Shown here in pieces: positions 9,536-19,733 of a stretch of DNA of 64,000 nucleotides. Origin of the DNA: Gammaproteobacteria bacterium (GTDB lineage Bacteria > Pseudomonadota > Gammaproteobacteria > Xanthomonadales > SZUA-36); contig JAJRRA010000003.1 in assembly GCA_024279945.1 (NCBI GenBank), forward strand, positions 1-64,000. Direction: 5' to 3'. Made by a program: the position numbers and the translations under genes. The notes under the pieces are model-generated. The model saw nothing but the letters and a program-made list of their open reading frames with translations, was not told the origin of the DNA and did no database searches. The number at the start of each line of letters is the position of its first letter. Position 1 is the first letter of the stretch.

Positions 9536-10900
9536 TTGCAGCAATTATTCAAGTTAGTTTTGCTCGTTTTGGGTCTGGTTGCCGTGCTCAGTCCGGTAGA
9601 TCAGGCGATGGCAGCATTGCCTGTTGCCGTTGAAGGCGACCCTTTGCCAACCCTGGCTCCTGTACTCGAGCGTGTCACTCCATCGGTGGTCAATGTATAC
9701 ACTCAAACCCGTGTGCGCATTCGCAGTCCCCTGTTGGATGATCCGTTTTTCCGTCGCTTTTTCAATGTGCCGGATACGCCGCGTGAGCGGGTTTCACAAA
9801 GCCTGGGTTCTGGTGTAGTTGTCGATGCGGAACAAGGCTACGTGTTGACCAACAATCACGTTATTGCAGGATCAACCGAGATTTCGGTGACGTTGGCTGA
9901 CGGCAGGAGTTTTGAAGCGAAAGTCATTGGAACGGATCCCGATACCGATCTGGCAATGATCAAAATTTCCGCCGACAATCTCAAGGCGCTACCGCTGGCT
10001 GATTCGAACCAGTTGCGTGTAGGAGATTTCGTCATTGCGGTGGGTAATCCTTTTGGTCTCGGTCAGACGGTGACTTCCGGAATCGTCAGTGCACTGGGCC
10101 GGGCCGGTTTCCGCGGGCTTGAGTTTCAGAATTTTATCCAGACCGACGCTTCGATTAACCCGGGAAATTCGGGTGGCGCATTGATCAACCTGCGAGGCGA
10201 ACTGGTGGGTATAAACAGCGCAATATTTACTCCCAGCGGAGGCAATGTGGGCATCGGGTTTGCCATTCCATCCGCGATGGCCAGGTACGTGATGGATCAA
10301 CTTGTAAAGTTTGGAGAGGTTCGTCGCGGTACTCTCGGCATCTTTGTTCAGGACTTAACCGTTGAACTGGCGGGTGCCTTTGGCCTGGAAAACGGCAGCG
10401 GAGCGCTGGTGGCGGAAGTAGCCGGGGAATCTGCGGCTGAGCGGGCCGGTATCCAGGCCGGCGACGTAATCACCACGGTTGCCGAATATCCGGTGAACAA
10501 TGCGCGGGAATTCCACAATATTGAAGGTCAGTTGCCGCTGGGTGAACCCATTACCCTGGAGTTTTTCCGCAGCCAGGAGAAGATGCAGGTAAGCCTTAAC
10601 CCTGAAGCCCTGAAAGTGATTGATGGCAGCGCTTTAGATTATCGTTTAAAAGGTGCGAAGTTCGAGGAACTGCCGGTAAAACTAAGATCCGACCGGGTCA
10701 AGGGCGTCCTGCTTTCCGGGCTGGAGCCCGCTACCCAACTGGCCCAAAAAGGCCTGCGGCCAGGTGATATCATCACCAGCGTGAATCGTAAGAGCATTAG
10801 TGATCTTGCAGATTTCGAGGAAACGGTTGGCCTGGTCAAGGGGCGCTTGTATTTTCAGGTTGTCAGAAATGGCAGGGTCTACGGTGTCCGGATTGATTGA
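9536..10900 (+). CDS. degQ: HtrA-family periplasmic serine protease (Do/DegQ-like)
   Basis: The protein degrades or refolds misfolded envelope proteins. Residues 1-26 form a signal peptide. The trypsin-like domain has catalytic His108 (TNNHVI), Asp138 (DTDLAMIK) and Ser212 (GNSGGAL). Two PDZ domains follow (about 270-355 and 375-454), giving DegP/DegQ architecture rather than one-PDZ DegS. Translation appears to start at TTG 9536, with GGAG six bases upstream; the next in-frame ATG (9609) would remove the signal peptide. It stands alone between the HNH gene and the aminopeptidase gene. Confidence 0.94.
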   Translation: MQQLFKLVLLVLGLVAVLSPVDQAMAALPVAVEGDPLPTLAPVLERVTPSVVNVYTQTRVRIRSPLLDDPFFRRFFNVPDTPRERVSQSLGSGVVVDAEQGYVLTNNHVIAGSTEISVTLADGRSFEAKVIGTDPDTDLAMIKISADNLKALPLADSNQLRVGDFVIAVGNPFGLGQTVTSGIVSALGRAGFRGLEFQNFIQTDASINPGNSGGALINLRGELVGINSAIFTPSGGNVGIGFAIPSAMARYVMDQLVKFGEVRRGTLGIFVQDLTVELAGAFGLENGSGALVAEVAGESAAERAGIQAGDVITTVAEYPVNNAREFHNIEGQLPLGEPITLEFFRSQEKMQVSLNPEALKVIDGSALDYRLKGAKFEELPVKLRSDRVKGVLLSGLEPATQLAQKGLRPGDIITSVNRKSISDLADFEETVGLVKGRLYFQVVRNGRVYGVRID

Positions 10901-10967
10901 GCTGCGGTACCGCTCTTGCCTGAACTGATTTATCCTCATACTGTTTAATCACCCAAGCGGAGTCACT

Positions 10968-12347
10968 GTGGCCTACCAGTCTTTATCCGGAAGTATTTCC
11001 TCAAAAACCATCGTTACGCTCATTCCTCTGCAGAAAAATGATTTTGAGCAATGGCGGAACGCGCTGCCGAAAATACATCATCGGTGGGTCGATGTTTCCG
11101 GCTTCATGGGGAAAGCAGGGCAGTTTTGCATTTTGCCCGGCGAAGGGGAAGATGCTCCTTCCTGTGTATTCGGTATGCAGAAAGATGGCTGGGTGCCCCA
11201 GCTTGCAGTCCTGGTTTCTGTCTTACCGGAGGGCATTTACAAGCTCCAGTGTGACTGGGATCAGGAACAGCGTTTGCTGGCCAGCCTTGGCTGGGGCCTG
11301 GCTGCTTACGGTTTTGACCGCTACAAGAAAAACAGCAAGCGCCAGGCAGAGTTGTTGCTGGATGAAGATATTGATCAGCAAGTCCGCGCGCTGTGTGATG
11401 CACAGTGCCTGGTGCGTGACCTGGTGAACACACCCACCGAGCATATGGGCCCGCAGCAACTGGCGGATGCAGTGACCGCTCAGGCCGATTCTTTTGACGC
11501 CCACAGCGATTCCATCGTGGGTCAGGATCTGCTTACCCAGAATTATCCAGCCATTCATGCTGTAGGTCGTGCATCGGGACGCGAGCCCAGGCTGATTCTA
11601 ATGACCTGGGGTCAGGAACATGCCCCCTTATTGGTGCTGGTGGGCAAGGGTGTTTGCTTTGATTCCGGAGGGCTCGATCTGAAGTCTGCCAGTGGTATGG
11701 CCCATATGAAAAAGGACATGGGGGGCGGAGCCCATGCCCTGGCCCTGGCCAGGCTCGTGATGCAGCACAAGCTTCCGGTACGCCTGATGTTGTTGATTCC
11801 CGCGGTCGAGAACTCGGTGTCCGGCAACGCCTACCGACCAGGAGACGTGATTGGAACACGCAAAGGCCTGTCCGTGGAGATCGGTAACACCGATGCGGAG
11901 GGAAGGGTGGTTCTGTCGGATGCCCTGGCCTGTGCCTGCGAGCAGATGCCCGACCTGGTGATTGATTTTGCCACCCTGACCGGTGCGGCGAGAATTGCGA
12001 TGGGCCCTGAATTGACACCGCTGTTCAGTAATCGCATGGAAATCGCATGCGCCATTCAGGATGCCGGAGATCAGGTTGAAGATCCGATGTGGACCATGCC
12101 CCTGTTCCAGCCTTATCGCAAACTGATCGAGAGCCCGATCGCGGATCTGAACAATACCGGCACAACGCCACTGGGTGGTTGTATCACCGCGGCCCTGTTC
12201 CTGGAGCACTTTGTCGAAGCGGATATCCCGTGGGTCCACATTGATACTTTTGCCTGGAATTCGGTGGATAGCCCGGGAAGGCCAAAGGGCGGTGAGGCGC
12301 TGGGGTTGAGGGCGGTGTTCAGCTACCTGCAATCCCGCTTTCGCTAA
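10968..12347 (+). CDS. M17-family leucyl aminopeptidase
   Basis: The protein (459 residues) has the catalytic half of cytosolic leucyl aminopeptidases: [26 protein letters not shown] and the family signature [14 protein letters not shown], which provide the two-zinc site. The N-terminal third is divergent from PepA, resembling the shorter relatives sometimes called PepB-like. It would remove N-terminal residues from peptides in the cytoplasm. GTG 10968 is the start, with GCGGAG just upstream. It is followed after 32 bp by an aldehyde dehydrogenase, possibly co-transcribed. Confidence 0.9.
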   Translation: MAYQSLSGSISSKTIVTLIPLQKNDFEQWRNALPKIHHRWVDVSGFMGKAGQFCILPGEGEDAPSCVFGMQKDGWVPQLAVLVSVLPEGIYKLQCDWDQEQRLLASLGWGLAAYGFDRYKKNSKRQAELLLDEDIDQQVRALCDAQCLVRDLVNTPTEHMGPQQLADAVTAQADSFDAHSDSIVGQDLLTQNYPAIHAVGRASGREPRLILMTWGQEHAPLLVLVGKGVCFDSGGLDLKSASGMAHMKKDMGGGAHALALARLVMQHKLPVRLMLLIPAVENSVSGNAYRPGDVIGTRKGLSVEIGNTDAEGRVVLSDALACACEQMPDLVIDFATLTGAARIAMGPELTPLFSNRMEIACAIQDAGDQVEDPMWTMPLFQPYRKLIESPIADLNNTGTTPLGGCITAALFLEHFVEADIPWVHIDTFAWNSVDSPGRPKGGEALGLRAVFSYLQSRFR

Positions 12348-12379
12348 TCAGAAACTGTATTCAATTTCAGGAGATCGTC

Positions 12380-13876
12380 ATGTCCTATCAAAAGCCTTCA
12401 TTCAGTGAACAATACGAAAATTTCATCGGCGGAGAATGGGTCGCACCGGTTGACGGGGATTACTTTGACAACACGTCCCCCGTTGATGGAAGTCTCATTG
12501 CCCGGGTGCCGAAATCAAACAGTAAAGATATCGACCTGGCCGTTAAGGCGGCCTGGAAGGCGGCTGATGCCTGGGGCAAGACTTCAGCAACGGACCGCAG
12601 CAATATGCTGTTCAAGATCGCCGCCCGCATTGAAGAGAACCTGGAAGATCTGGCCCTGGTGGAAGCCTGGGATAACGGTAAAGCGATTCGGGAAACCCTG
12701 GCGGCGGATATTCCCCTGGCGATTGATCATTTTCGTTATTTCGGCAGTGTCATCCGGGCTGAAGCGGGGCAAGTAGCTGATCTGGACGCGGGCACAGTTT
12801 CAATGGAAGTCCACGAACCCCTGGGCGTGGTGGGCCAGATTATACCGTGGAACTTCCCGATTTTGATGGCAACCTGGAAGCTGGCTCCTGCACTGGCGGC
12901 TGGTAACTGTGTGGTCCTCAAACCCGCAGAGCAGACACCCGTTTCCATCCTCTTTCTGATGGATGTGATCGGTGATCTGCTTCCGCCCGGTGTTCTGAAT
13001 ATCGTCAATGGCTTTGGGCCGGAAGCCGGCAAACCGCTGGCGACCCACCCGGATATAAAGAAAATTGCCTTCACCGGGGAGACCACCACAGGTCGGTTGA
13101 TCATGCAGTATGCCTCGGACAATATTATTCCCGTGACCCTGGAACTGGGTGGAAAATCTCCCAACATATTCTTTGAAAGTGTTATGGCACAGGATGACAG
13201 TTTCCTCGACAAAGCCATTGAGGGTCTGGTCCTGTTTGCGTTTAACCAGGGGGAAGTGTGTACCTGTCCATCCCGCGCGCTCATCCAGGAAAGCATCTAT
13301 GAAGAATTCATGGCGCGATGCCTGGAACGTGTTGCGGCCATCAAGATGGGTGATCCGCTGGATATGAGCACCATGATGGGCGCCCAGGCATCAAATGATC
13401 AGTATGAGAAAATCCTGAATTACCTGGATGTTGGTAAGCAGGAAGGAGCAGAAGTCCTGATTGGTGGAGAGGCTTATCAAAACGACTTGTACCCCAACGG
13501 TTTCTACATCCAGCCTACTATTTTCAAAGGCCATAACAAGATGCGTATTTTCCAGGAGGAAATATTCGGCCCCGTATTGAGTGTGACGACCTTCCAGGAC
13601 GAAACCGAGGCCATGGAAATAGCCAATGACACCCTGTACGGACTGGGCGCCGGCGTTTGGACCCGCGATGTCCACCAGATGCAGACTTTCTCCCGTGGTG
13701 TTCAGGCGGGTCGTGTCTGGTGCAATTGCTACCATGCCTATCCTGCCGGTGCTTCGTTTGGCGGTTACAAAAAGTCCGGCATTGGGCGGGAAAATCACAA
13801 AATGATGCTGAGTCATTATCGTCACACCAAGAACGGGTTGATATCCTATGACAAGAATCCACTGGGGTTCTTCTGA
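12380..13876 (+). CDS. Aldehyde dehydrogenase, ExaC/AldB type
   Basis: NAD(P)-dependent oxidation of aldehydes such as acetaldehyde to acids is expected. The 498-residue protein carries [20 protein letters not shown], the general base Glu255 in LELGGKSPN and the nucleophile Cys294 in [12 protein letters not shown]. The GEVCTCPSR form and the C-terminal [15 protein letters not shown] are characteristic of the AldB/ExaC subgroup. AGGAG precedes the ATG. The downstream DUF779 gene overlaps it by 29 bp, a pairing common for this subgroup. Confidence 0.95.
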   Translation: MSYQKPSFSEQYENFIGGEWVAPVDGDYFDNTSPVDGSLIARVPKSNSKDIDLAVKAAWKAADAWGKTSATDRSNMLFKIAARIEENLEDLALVEAWDNGKAIRETLAADIPLAIDHFRYFGSVIRAEAGQVADLDAGTVSMEVHEPLGVVGQIIPWNFPILMATWKLAPALAAGNCVVLKPAEQTPVSILFLMDVIGDLLPPGVLNIVNGFGPEAGKPLATHPDIKKIAFTGETTTGRLIMQYASDNIIPVTLELGGKSPNIFFESVMAQDDSFLDKAIEGLVLFAFNQGEVCTCPSRALIQESIYEEFMARCLERVAAIKMGDPLDMSTMMGAQASNDQYEKILNYLDVGKQEGAEVLIGGEAYQNDLYPNGFYIQPTIFKGHNKMRIFQEEIFGPVLSVTTFQDETEAMEIANDTLYGLGAGVWTRDVHQMQTFSRGVQAGRVWCNCYHAYPAGASFGGYKKSGIGRENHKMMLSHYRHTKNGLISYDKNPLGFF

Positions 13877-14261
13877 GCAGGTGCCTGTCGAGCGGGTATC
13901 TGTTACGGACAAAGCCCGGGCCCTGATTGATCGCTTGCGGGAGCAGCACGGGGAATTGATGTTTCACCAGAGCGGCGGCTGTTGCGACGGCTCCGCTCCG
14001 ATGTGTTTTGCCAAAGGTGATTTTCTGATTGGTTCCAGGGATTTGTGCCTGGGTGAGGTTCACGGCTGTCGTTTTTACATGGCGGCAGATCAGTTTGAAT
14101 ACTACAGGAACACGCACATCACGATTGATGTGACCGAAGGCCGAGGGTCAAGTTTTTCACTGGAAATTCCGCTGGGGCTGAGGTTTATGGCCATTTCAAG
14201 GGTTTTTACGGAAGATGAATTAAGTCGCGTCCGGCCCGTTGAAGGGGGTGCCTCCGGGTAG
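13848..14261 (+). CDS. DUF779 protein, partner of ExaC-type aldehyde dehydrogenase
   Basis: The 137-residue protein matches the DUF779 family: [17 protein letters not shown], the paired-cysteine [14 protein letters not shown], and [14 protein letters not shown]. The family is usually encoded directly downstream of acetaldehyde-type dehydrogenases. The cysteines suggest metal or redox binding, but its biochemical role is not settled. The ATG at 13848 lies inside the last codons of the dehydrogenase gene, implying translational coupling. Its 3' end overlaps the convergent truncated FkbM gene by 42 bp. Confidence 0.88.
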   Translation: MTRIHWGSSEQVPVERVSVTDKARALIDRLREQHGELMFHQSGGCCDGSAPMCFAKGDFLIGSRDLCLGEVHGCRFYMAADQFEYYRNTHITIDVTEGRGSSFSLEIPLGLRFMAISRVFTEDELSRVRPVEGGASG

Positions 14262-14765
14262 GCTTATCGTTATTGGCGCCCGTTGGCGCACGATACCGAG
14301 TTCCGGAAACCCAGATACTGCTAGTCGTTCACGGACATAATCCTTGTCAAATTCTGCAGGATCAAGTGACCCCTGTGCACTCAATCCTGAAGCGCGACGC
14401 CCAGGAACATGCAGGGTCTGGCTGGCAAATTCATTACCGGCGGCCACCAGGCGGAAACGAAAGCGCCAGGGGTGCAGCAGGCAAATCAGCAGCAGGCTCC
14501 AGCGGTGTTTCCGATTGGGTTCCACCGAAAATACCTGCATACGAGTGGTTCGGCGCAATACGGATAGGGACGACTGGCCTCGGTTCGCACCGACATCCAG
14601 AACCAGTCCGCGTGTATCGGTCAGCCAGTCAAACACCTTGAAATCTGACTCGTGCGCATAGCGGGTCAACCATTGCACAAGGTTGGCGAGAACCCCGTAT
14701 GGCAGTATGGGACGCAACTTTTTTGCCAAAGAGTATATCCAGGGCTTCAAGCCATCCGGTAACAT
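14220..14765 (-). pseudogene. Truncated FkbM-family methyltransferase
   Basis: The 181-residue reading frame starts like an FkbM methyltransferase: VLDVGANRGQSSLSVLR is the SAM-binding loop near residue 54, followed by VFSVEPN. Full members run to about 250-300 residues and continue with LD...KIDVEGAE; here the sequence stops soon after PITIS and ends in a proline/glycine tail read antisense to the DUF779 gene. The C-terminal half, including the usual VEGAE motif, is absent, so I call it a 3'-deleted remnant, though it may still be translated. Its start is 5 bp after the aldehyde dehydrogenase stop, with GAGG upstream. Confidence 0.65.
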
Positions 14766-14769
14766 GCCC

Positions 14770-16200
14770 TCAGGGCTGCAACTGCTTTGGGTCGATATTC
14801 ACCGAGCGCAGGGCGCTGAAGGCCTGCAGGCCCGCCGGTGACAGTGCGATAGATCCGTTGCCGGAGTGTCCGTGCCCGATCCAGCCGAGCCGTGCGTCCA
14901 CGTAATTGCAGCAGTTTACGTACACGGTGCCGCTGTGCATGGCGGAGATAAAGGCTTCCGCCCGCTTCTGCGAACGGGTGAATATGGAACTGCTCAGACC
15001 ATAGCGGGTATCGGCCACCAGCCGGGTGGCCGTATCGTCTTCGTCAACGCGCGTGACGGGAAGTACCGGGCCAAAAGTTTCCTCACGCATAAGCAGCGTG
15101 TCCTGATTAACGTCGGCGATCAGAGTCGGCAATAGAAAATCACAATGGCCGATGCGCTGCACCTTGCCGCCGGCCAATAGCCGTGCGCCCCGCCCAATGG
15201 CGTCATCAACCATCGTCAACAGCCGATCAATACCTCCTCGACCACCAAACAGCGGACCCAGGGTAGTGTCTGGATCACACGGGTCACCGCAGATCTCAGC
15301 GGCCATGATGGCTTGCGCACGTTCGAGGTATTCGTCATACCGGCTGGCATGTACATACACACGCTTGGTGGCACAGCAGGATTGTCCGGAGTTGTGCAGG
15401 CGGCCGATTTTAACGGTCCAGAACGCAGCATCCTTGAGATCTGCATCTTCGGCGATATAGGCAGCATCGTTGCTGCCCAGTTCCAGTGAACACTGGATGA
15501 AAGGATTGGCCAGTTCGTTTTGACAGCGGCGGGCCACACTGGCGGCAATCTCACGACCGCCGCGTACCGAACCGGTGAAAACAACGTGGTTAATTTCAGC
15601 TTCCTCAATGATCCGCGCCGAGGTTTCAAAGTCAACGACTACATGTTGCAGCAGGCCGCCAATACCGGCCAGGGTGCCAAAAGCCTGTGCAAAATGCTCT
15701 CCAACCGATGGAGTAGTTGTGTGTTTGAGCAGCACGGCACTGCCGGCCAGCAGCGCGCAGACGGTGCCGTTGATGGCACAGAACAAGGGGTAGTTCCACG
15801 GGGAGATGATGTAAATCACGCCCTTGGCGCGATAGTCGATACGCCCCTGGAAACCTTCGTCCCACCAGTGGCTGAGATCAAGCGGGTCCAGTGCACCTGT
15901 TTCAGCGAAACGGCACATCTGGCGTGCACGTTCGAGCATGAAATCCAGTTCCTCCGCAGCGGCCAGCAGCGGCTTGCCCATCTCGCGGGTGATGCCGGCG
16001 GCAATTTCATCACGGTGTTGTTCAAAATAGTCCAGCGCTGCGCGTACAGCAGCGGCACGTTCACTCACGGCCAGTGCCGACCATGCATGGCTGGCCTGTT
16101 GAGCCGTTCGGGCGTACTCTGCAACCGTTTCAAAAGACTCGCTTGCTGCTGAGAATACGCGTTCGCCGGTGAAGGGATTGTGCAGTGTTGTCACGGTCAT
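14770..16200 (-). CDS. Aldehyde dehydrogenase, succinate-semialdehyde dehydrogenase-like
   Basis: The 476-residue cytoplasmic NAD(P)-dependent dehydrogenase has IISPWNYPLF, FTGSVRGGREIA, general base Glu240 (CSLELGSND) and nucleophile Cys275 (SGQSCCATKR). It resembles the succinate-semialdehyde/aliphatic group, but the substrate is not determined. It is unlike the ExaC-type enzyme at 12.4 kb. ATG 16200 follows AGGAAA. It is transcribed with the truncated FkbM gene and follows, on the same strand, a LysR gene that lies 123 bp upstream. Confidence 0.9.
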   Translation of the reverse strand: MTVTTLHNPFTGERVFSAASESFETVAEYARTAQQASHAWSALAVSERAAAVRAALDYFEQHRDEIAAGITREMGKPLLAAAEELDFMLERARQMCRFAETGALDPLDLSHWWDEGFQGRIDYRAKGVIYIISPWNYPLFCAINGTVCALLAGSAVLLKHTTTPSVGEHFAQAFGTLAGIGGLLQHVVVDFETSARIIEEAEINHVVFTGSVRGGREIAASVARRCQNELANPFIQCSLELGSNDAAYIAEDADLKDAAFWTVKIGRLHNSGQSCCATKRVYVHASRYDEYLERAQAIMAAEICGDPCDPDTTLGPLFGGRGGIDRLLTMVDDAIGRGARLLAGGKVQRIGHCDFLLPTLIADVNQDTLLMREETFGPVLPVTRVDEDDTATRLVADTRYGLSSSIFTRSQKRAEAFISAMHSGTVYVNCCNYVDARLGWIGHGHSGNGSIALSPAGLQAFSALRSVNIDPKQLQP

Positions 16201-16323
16201 GTTTTCCTGAAATACCGATAATTATCGAATGTCAGATGAAATAGTAGCATCGACCGCACTTGTATCAGAAATGAGCGGCGGTCAACCGGGTACCCTGGTC
16301 AATCAAAGATTCAAGACGAGTGA

Positions 16324-17217
16324 TTATCCCAATAGACCCAGCAAAATCCCACGCATCCAGATATTGGCCTGATCCTTGTCAGCACTCTTGTGCCAGTACA
16401 GGAACTGATCGAGGGCTTCGACATTGAACGGCAGTTCCAGCATTTTCATATCGTACATAATGGCCAGGCTGCGTGGGATGGTGAGGGCAAGGTTGGTGGA
16501 AGCAACAACTTGAGGTCCGGCCATGTAGTTTTGCATGCGTAACTGGATATTTCTTTGCCGGCCCAGACGGTCCAGTGCCCGGTCAACGTGACCAGCACCC
16601 CTGCGTCGGCCTGAGACATGAATGTGTTCAAGGTCCAGGTATTGATCGAGGGTTAGTTTTGAGCCCACTGCCGGGTGACCGGGCCGCACAATGCAGACGT
16701 AGTGTTCGGTGCTGAGTTGTTGCCGGCAAAGCTGGCGGGTGGCAAACAAGGGGACATCAAGTGCGAAATCAAGGCTGCCCGCAGTCAGTTCGCTCTCCAG
16801 ATCTCGGCGCGGAACGGTAAAACACTCAATTGATACACGGGGCGCCAGACCTCCCAGTTTATCCATCAGCTTCGGGATTACTTTGACCTCGTCAAGATCA
16901 TTAACACTGAAGGTAAAGGTTCTGTTGGATAAGCCGGGGGCGAATACATCCCCTTCGGCCAGGCTGATGTTCAGCAGGTGCAAGGCTTCCTTGACCGAAG
17001 TAGAAATATTGTCCGCAACCGGTGTCGGAGCAACACCATGGGGCGTGCGCACAAACAGAGGGTCATTAAAAGCTGCGCGCAGTCGCTTGAGCGCGTTGCT
17101 TACCGCCGGCTGGGTGACATTAAGGATCCTGGCAGCCCGGGTCAGATTGCCTTGTTCATAGACCACATCGAATACGATAAACAGATTCAGATCAACACTC
17201 GGTAAACGCAATGGCAT
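16324..17217 (-). CDS. LysR-family transcriptional regulator
   Basis: The 297-residue protein has an N-terminal winged helix (residues 6-64: LNLFIVFDVVYEQGNLTRAA, then VTQPAVSNALKRLR) and a periplasmic-binding-like effector domain. The DPLFVRTPHGVAPTP segment places it near the LeuO/NodD/ToxR-like subgroup. It diverges from the acyl-CoA dehydrogenase gene across a 114-bp AT-rich gap that contains a T-N11-A palindrome, so it very likely regulates that gene and itself. The aldehyde dehydrogenase downstream on the same strand may be another target. Effector unknown. Confidence 0.93.
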   Translation of the reverse strand: MPLRLPSVDLNLFIVFDVVYEQGNLTRAARILNVTQPAVSNALKRLRAAFNDPLFVRTPHGVAPTPVADNISTSVKEALHLLNISLAEGDVFAPGLSNRTFTFSVNDLDEVKVIPKLMDKLGGLAPRVSIECFTVPRRDLESELTAGSLDFALDVPLFATRQLCRQQLSTEHYVCIVRPGHPAVGSKLTLDQYLDLEHIHVSGRRRGAGHVDRALDRLGRQRNIQLRMQNYMAGPQVVASTNLALTIPRSLAIMYDMKMLELPFNVEALDQFLYWHKSADKDQANIWMRGILLGLLG

Positions 17218-17248
17218 CTCCTGATATAAATGTTATGAATAATATCCT

Positions 17249-17263
17249 ATTTATTTAATAAAT
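17249..17263. promoter_or_regulatory. Candidate LysR-type operator
   Basis: ATTTATTTAATAAAT is a perfect 7+1+7 palindrome and contains the T-N11-A pattern (T17250, A17262) that LysR regulators recognise. It lies between the divergent regulator (start 17217) and acyl-CoA dehydrogenase gene (start 17332). AT-richness makes chance palindromes more likely here. Confidence 0.5.
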
Positions 17264-17331
17264 TAGAACAATAACGAGCAAAAGTTTAAGCTGTACCTTG
17301 TTTCTGAATTGGTTAGCAGAGGTCATTCAAC

Positions 17332-18546
17332 ATGAATTTCGAATACGACGATAAAGTCAAGAATTTGATCGGACAGGTTCAAGGCTTCATGCAGGAGCAT
17401 GTTTTTCCCAACGAGGAAATATTCGATAAACAGCTTGAAGTAAACCGCTGGGAAACACCTGCCATTGTTTCGGAACTCAAGGAAAAAGCCCAGTCTGTCG
17501 GTTTGTGGAACCTGTTCTTGCCCGTTGAACATGGCAAGTACAGTGCAGGCCTCAGCAACATGGAATACGCTCCGCTGGCCGAGCAAATGGGCGGGGTCAC
17601 CTGGGCTCCTGAAGTTTTTAACTGTGCCGCACCGGATACGGGAAACATGGAAGTGCTGGCAAAATATGGCAATGAGGAGCAGAAACAACGCTGGCTGGAA
17701 CCTCTGCTGGCCGGTGAAATTCGCTCGGCATTTGCCATGACCGAGCCGGACGTCGCTTCCAGCGATGCCACCAATATTGCAACCTCTATGGTCCTTGATG
17801 GCGATGAATACGTGATCAACGGGAAAAAGTTTTACGCCTCCGGCGTTTGCCGCAAGCAGTGTGAAATCATGATCGTGATGGGAAAAACTGACCCGAAGAA
17901 TTCCAATCGATACATTCAACAGTCTCAGATTCTGGTCCCGGTAAACACGCCGGGTGTCACCGTGACACGCCCCATGAAGGTGCTGGGTTATGACGATGCA
18001 CCGGAAGGTCATGGCGAGATCATCTTTGACAATGTGCGGGTACCGGCGGCCAACCTGATCCTCGGTGAAGGGCGTGGTTTCGAAATTGCCCAGGGCCGCC
18101 TCGGCCCGGGCCGCATACACCATTGCATGCGGATGGTTGGGGCTGCTCAGCGTGCTTTCGACCTCATGTGTGAGCGGGCCAATTCACGCATTGCCTTCGG
18201 TCGTCCCCTGATCAAACAGCAATCGGTGCGTGAAGATATTGCAAAATCCGCTTGTCAGATCGAACAGGCCCGTCTCCTGACCCTGAAAGCCGCACAGAAA
18301 ATGGACACTGAGGGAAACCAAGGCGCCAAAGACCTGATCGCAATGATCAAGATTGTGGCACCCAATATGGCACTTGACGTTCTCGATCGCGCCATCCAGA
18401 TTCACGGAGCTGCTGGTCTGAGCCAGGATACGCCACTGGCGCATTTATATGCTTATGCGCGCACCTTGCGTTTGGCCGATGGCCCCGACCAGGTGCATAT
18501 GATGCAGTTGGGGCGAAATCTCGCCCGCCGCCACGACCAGGCTTAG
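17332..18546 (+). CDS. Acyl-CoA dehydrogenase (ACAD10/11-like)
   Basis: This FAD-dependent enzyme of 404 residues introduces a trans-2 double bond into an acyl-CoA. Seen motifs are [16 protein letters not shown] (flavin contact), NGKKFYASG, and near the C terminus [16 protein letters not shown] and ADGPDQVH. The pattern fits the ACAD10/11-like subgroup, whose substrates are often branched, long or hydroxylated acyl chains. The ATG at 17332 follows AGAGGTC. It is the likely target of the divergent LysR regulator. No thiolase or hydratase lies next to it. Confidence 0.92.
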   Translation: MNFEYDDKVKNLIGQVQGFMQEHVFPNEEIFDKQLEVNRWETPAIVSELKEKAQSVGLWNLFLPVEHGKYSAGLSNMEYAPLAEQMGGVTWAPEVFNCAAPDTGNMEVLAKYGNEEQKQRWLEPLLAGEIRSAFAMTEPDVASSDATNIATSMVLDGDEYVINGKKFYASGVCRKQCEIMIVMGKTDPKNSNRYIQQSQILVPVNTPGVTVTRPMKVLGYDDAPEGHGEIIFDNVRVPAANLILGEGRGFEIAQGRLGPGRIHHCMRMVGAAQRAFDLMCERANSRIAFGRPLIKQQSVREDIAKSACQIEQARLLTLKAAQKMDTEGNQGAKDLIAMIKIVAPNMALDVLDRAIQIHGAAGLSQDTPLAHLYAYARTLRLADGPDQVHMMQLGRNLARRHDQA

Positions 18547-18671
18547 CAACGAAATTCCCATTGATCGATGGAAAGAAGGGGGATGATCGGATCGGGGCGC
18601 GGCAGGGATTCGCTGACTGGAAGTTTGAGATCAGTTGTTGCCATTCCGCAACTCGCTACATCCGGCTTTTA

Positions 18672-19628
18672 TCAAAGCAGAACAAAGCTCAACACGGCCG
18701 CTACGGATGTGGCCAGGGACAGCAGGATTATATATGACAGGCCGATAACGACATATTTGGCCAGGGTCATTGCCCAACTTTGTTGATAGACTCGCTTCAT
18801 TGATAACAGGAAGTAAACCGGAATCCATGTGTATATCGTCGTGTTGATCCAGAAAATGGTGGTCGACACCGGCCCTTCTTCACCGGGCTCAAGCCAGCCG
18901 GCCAGCGCATTCAACAGCATACTCAGAAGGAATATCACGAACAGGAAAGAGTGGTTATGCAGGGCAAATATCAGGTGCTCTATATAGTATTTCCGGGCGA
19001 ACAAGTACCAGAATTTGAACAGCAATGCCGCCAGCGGCAGCAGGACGAACATGGTCATTGGCAACACATCAAAAATCTTGGCCAGAATCAGGTTGGGATT
19101 GGCCCCTATTTCCCGGCCTTTTTGTGGGGATTCCTCAATTTCGTCGTTGATCCAGTTGTTGACGAAATCCGGCATAAAAGGAATGGTCACCGGGTTGGTT
19201 TCCTTGTCCCAGGGCTCGCCATTGAGGTTGATCGTATCGCTCAGTGCAAGCTCCTTGTCCACGGCATCGGTATCAATCGTGATCGCGTTGCCTGCCAGCA
19301 TCGCTGCCAGGATAAAGAACAGCATGCTGGAGAAGATGTAAAGCCGTAAAGGAGGTGTAAAACGGAAGCGCTTGCCATCGAGGTAATCCCGGGTCAATTT
19401 TCCGGGGATGAACAACAAAGGCTTCATGGTTCTTGCAAAGCGGGAATCCAACTCCAGGAAATCTTCCAGAAATTCCCGCAGCAGCACTGGGAAGAAGCGC
19501 ATGAAGTTTTTATCCGGTTGGCCACAGTAGTAGCAGAAAGGCCCCTTGAGGGAAGTGCCGCAATTTAAGCATTGGGCGGAACCGGCCAAGCGGCTGGGTG
19601 GGATGGTCAGGGATTTTTTGCCTGTCAT
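18672..19628 (-). CDS. DUF3667 membrane protein with N-terminal zinc ribbon
   Basis: The 318-residue protein begins with a two-CxxC zinc ribbon (CLNCGTSLKGPFCYYCGQ, residues 19-36). The conserved RFFPVLLREFLEDFLELDSRF/TRDYLDGKRFRFTPPLRLY segment follows, then four or five membrane helices (about 97-115, 195-215, 225-245, 260-315). This layout is DUF3667. Function unknown; it is probably an inner-membrane protein. It diverges from the MATE transporter gene. Confidence 0.85.
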   Translation of the reverse strand: MTGKKSLTIPPSRLAGSAQCLNCGTSLKGPFCYYCGQPDKNFMRFFPVLLREFLEDFLELDSRFARTMKPLLFIPGKLTRDYLDGKRFRFTPPLRLYIFSSMLFFILAAMLAGNAITIDTDAVDKELALSDTINLNGEPWDKETNPVTIPFMPDFVNNWINDEIEESPQKGREIGANPNLILAKIFDVLPMTMFVLLPLAALLFKFWYLFARKYYIEHLIFALHNHSFLFVIFLLSMLLNALAGWLEPGEEGPVSTTIFWINTTIYTWIPVYFLLSMKRVYQQSWAMTLAKYVVIGLSYIILLSLATSVAAVLSFVLL

Positions 19629-19733
19629 GGGTTGCTCACAAGCCTTTGTTGGTCAATGCGGATGTCCTCTCATGTACAATGCTCGATCCGTCCCTGTAAA
19701 GTCAAAACCGGGTTCCGGATTGGCACTGCCGAC

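Noticed and set aside
19572-19733. N-terminal extension of the MATE transporter
   Set aside because: It overlaps the DUF3667 start on the other strand, is not membrane-like, and would exceed the family length by 54 residues.
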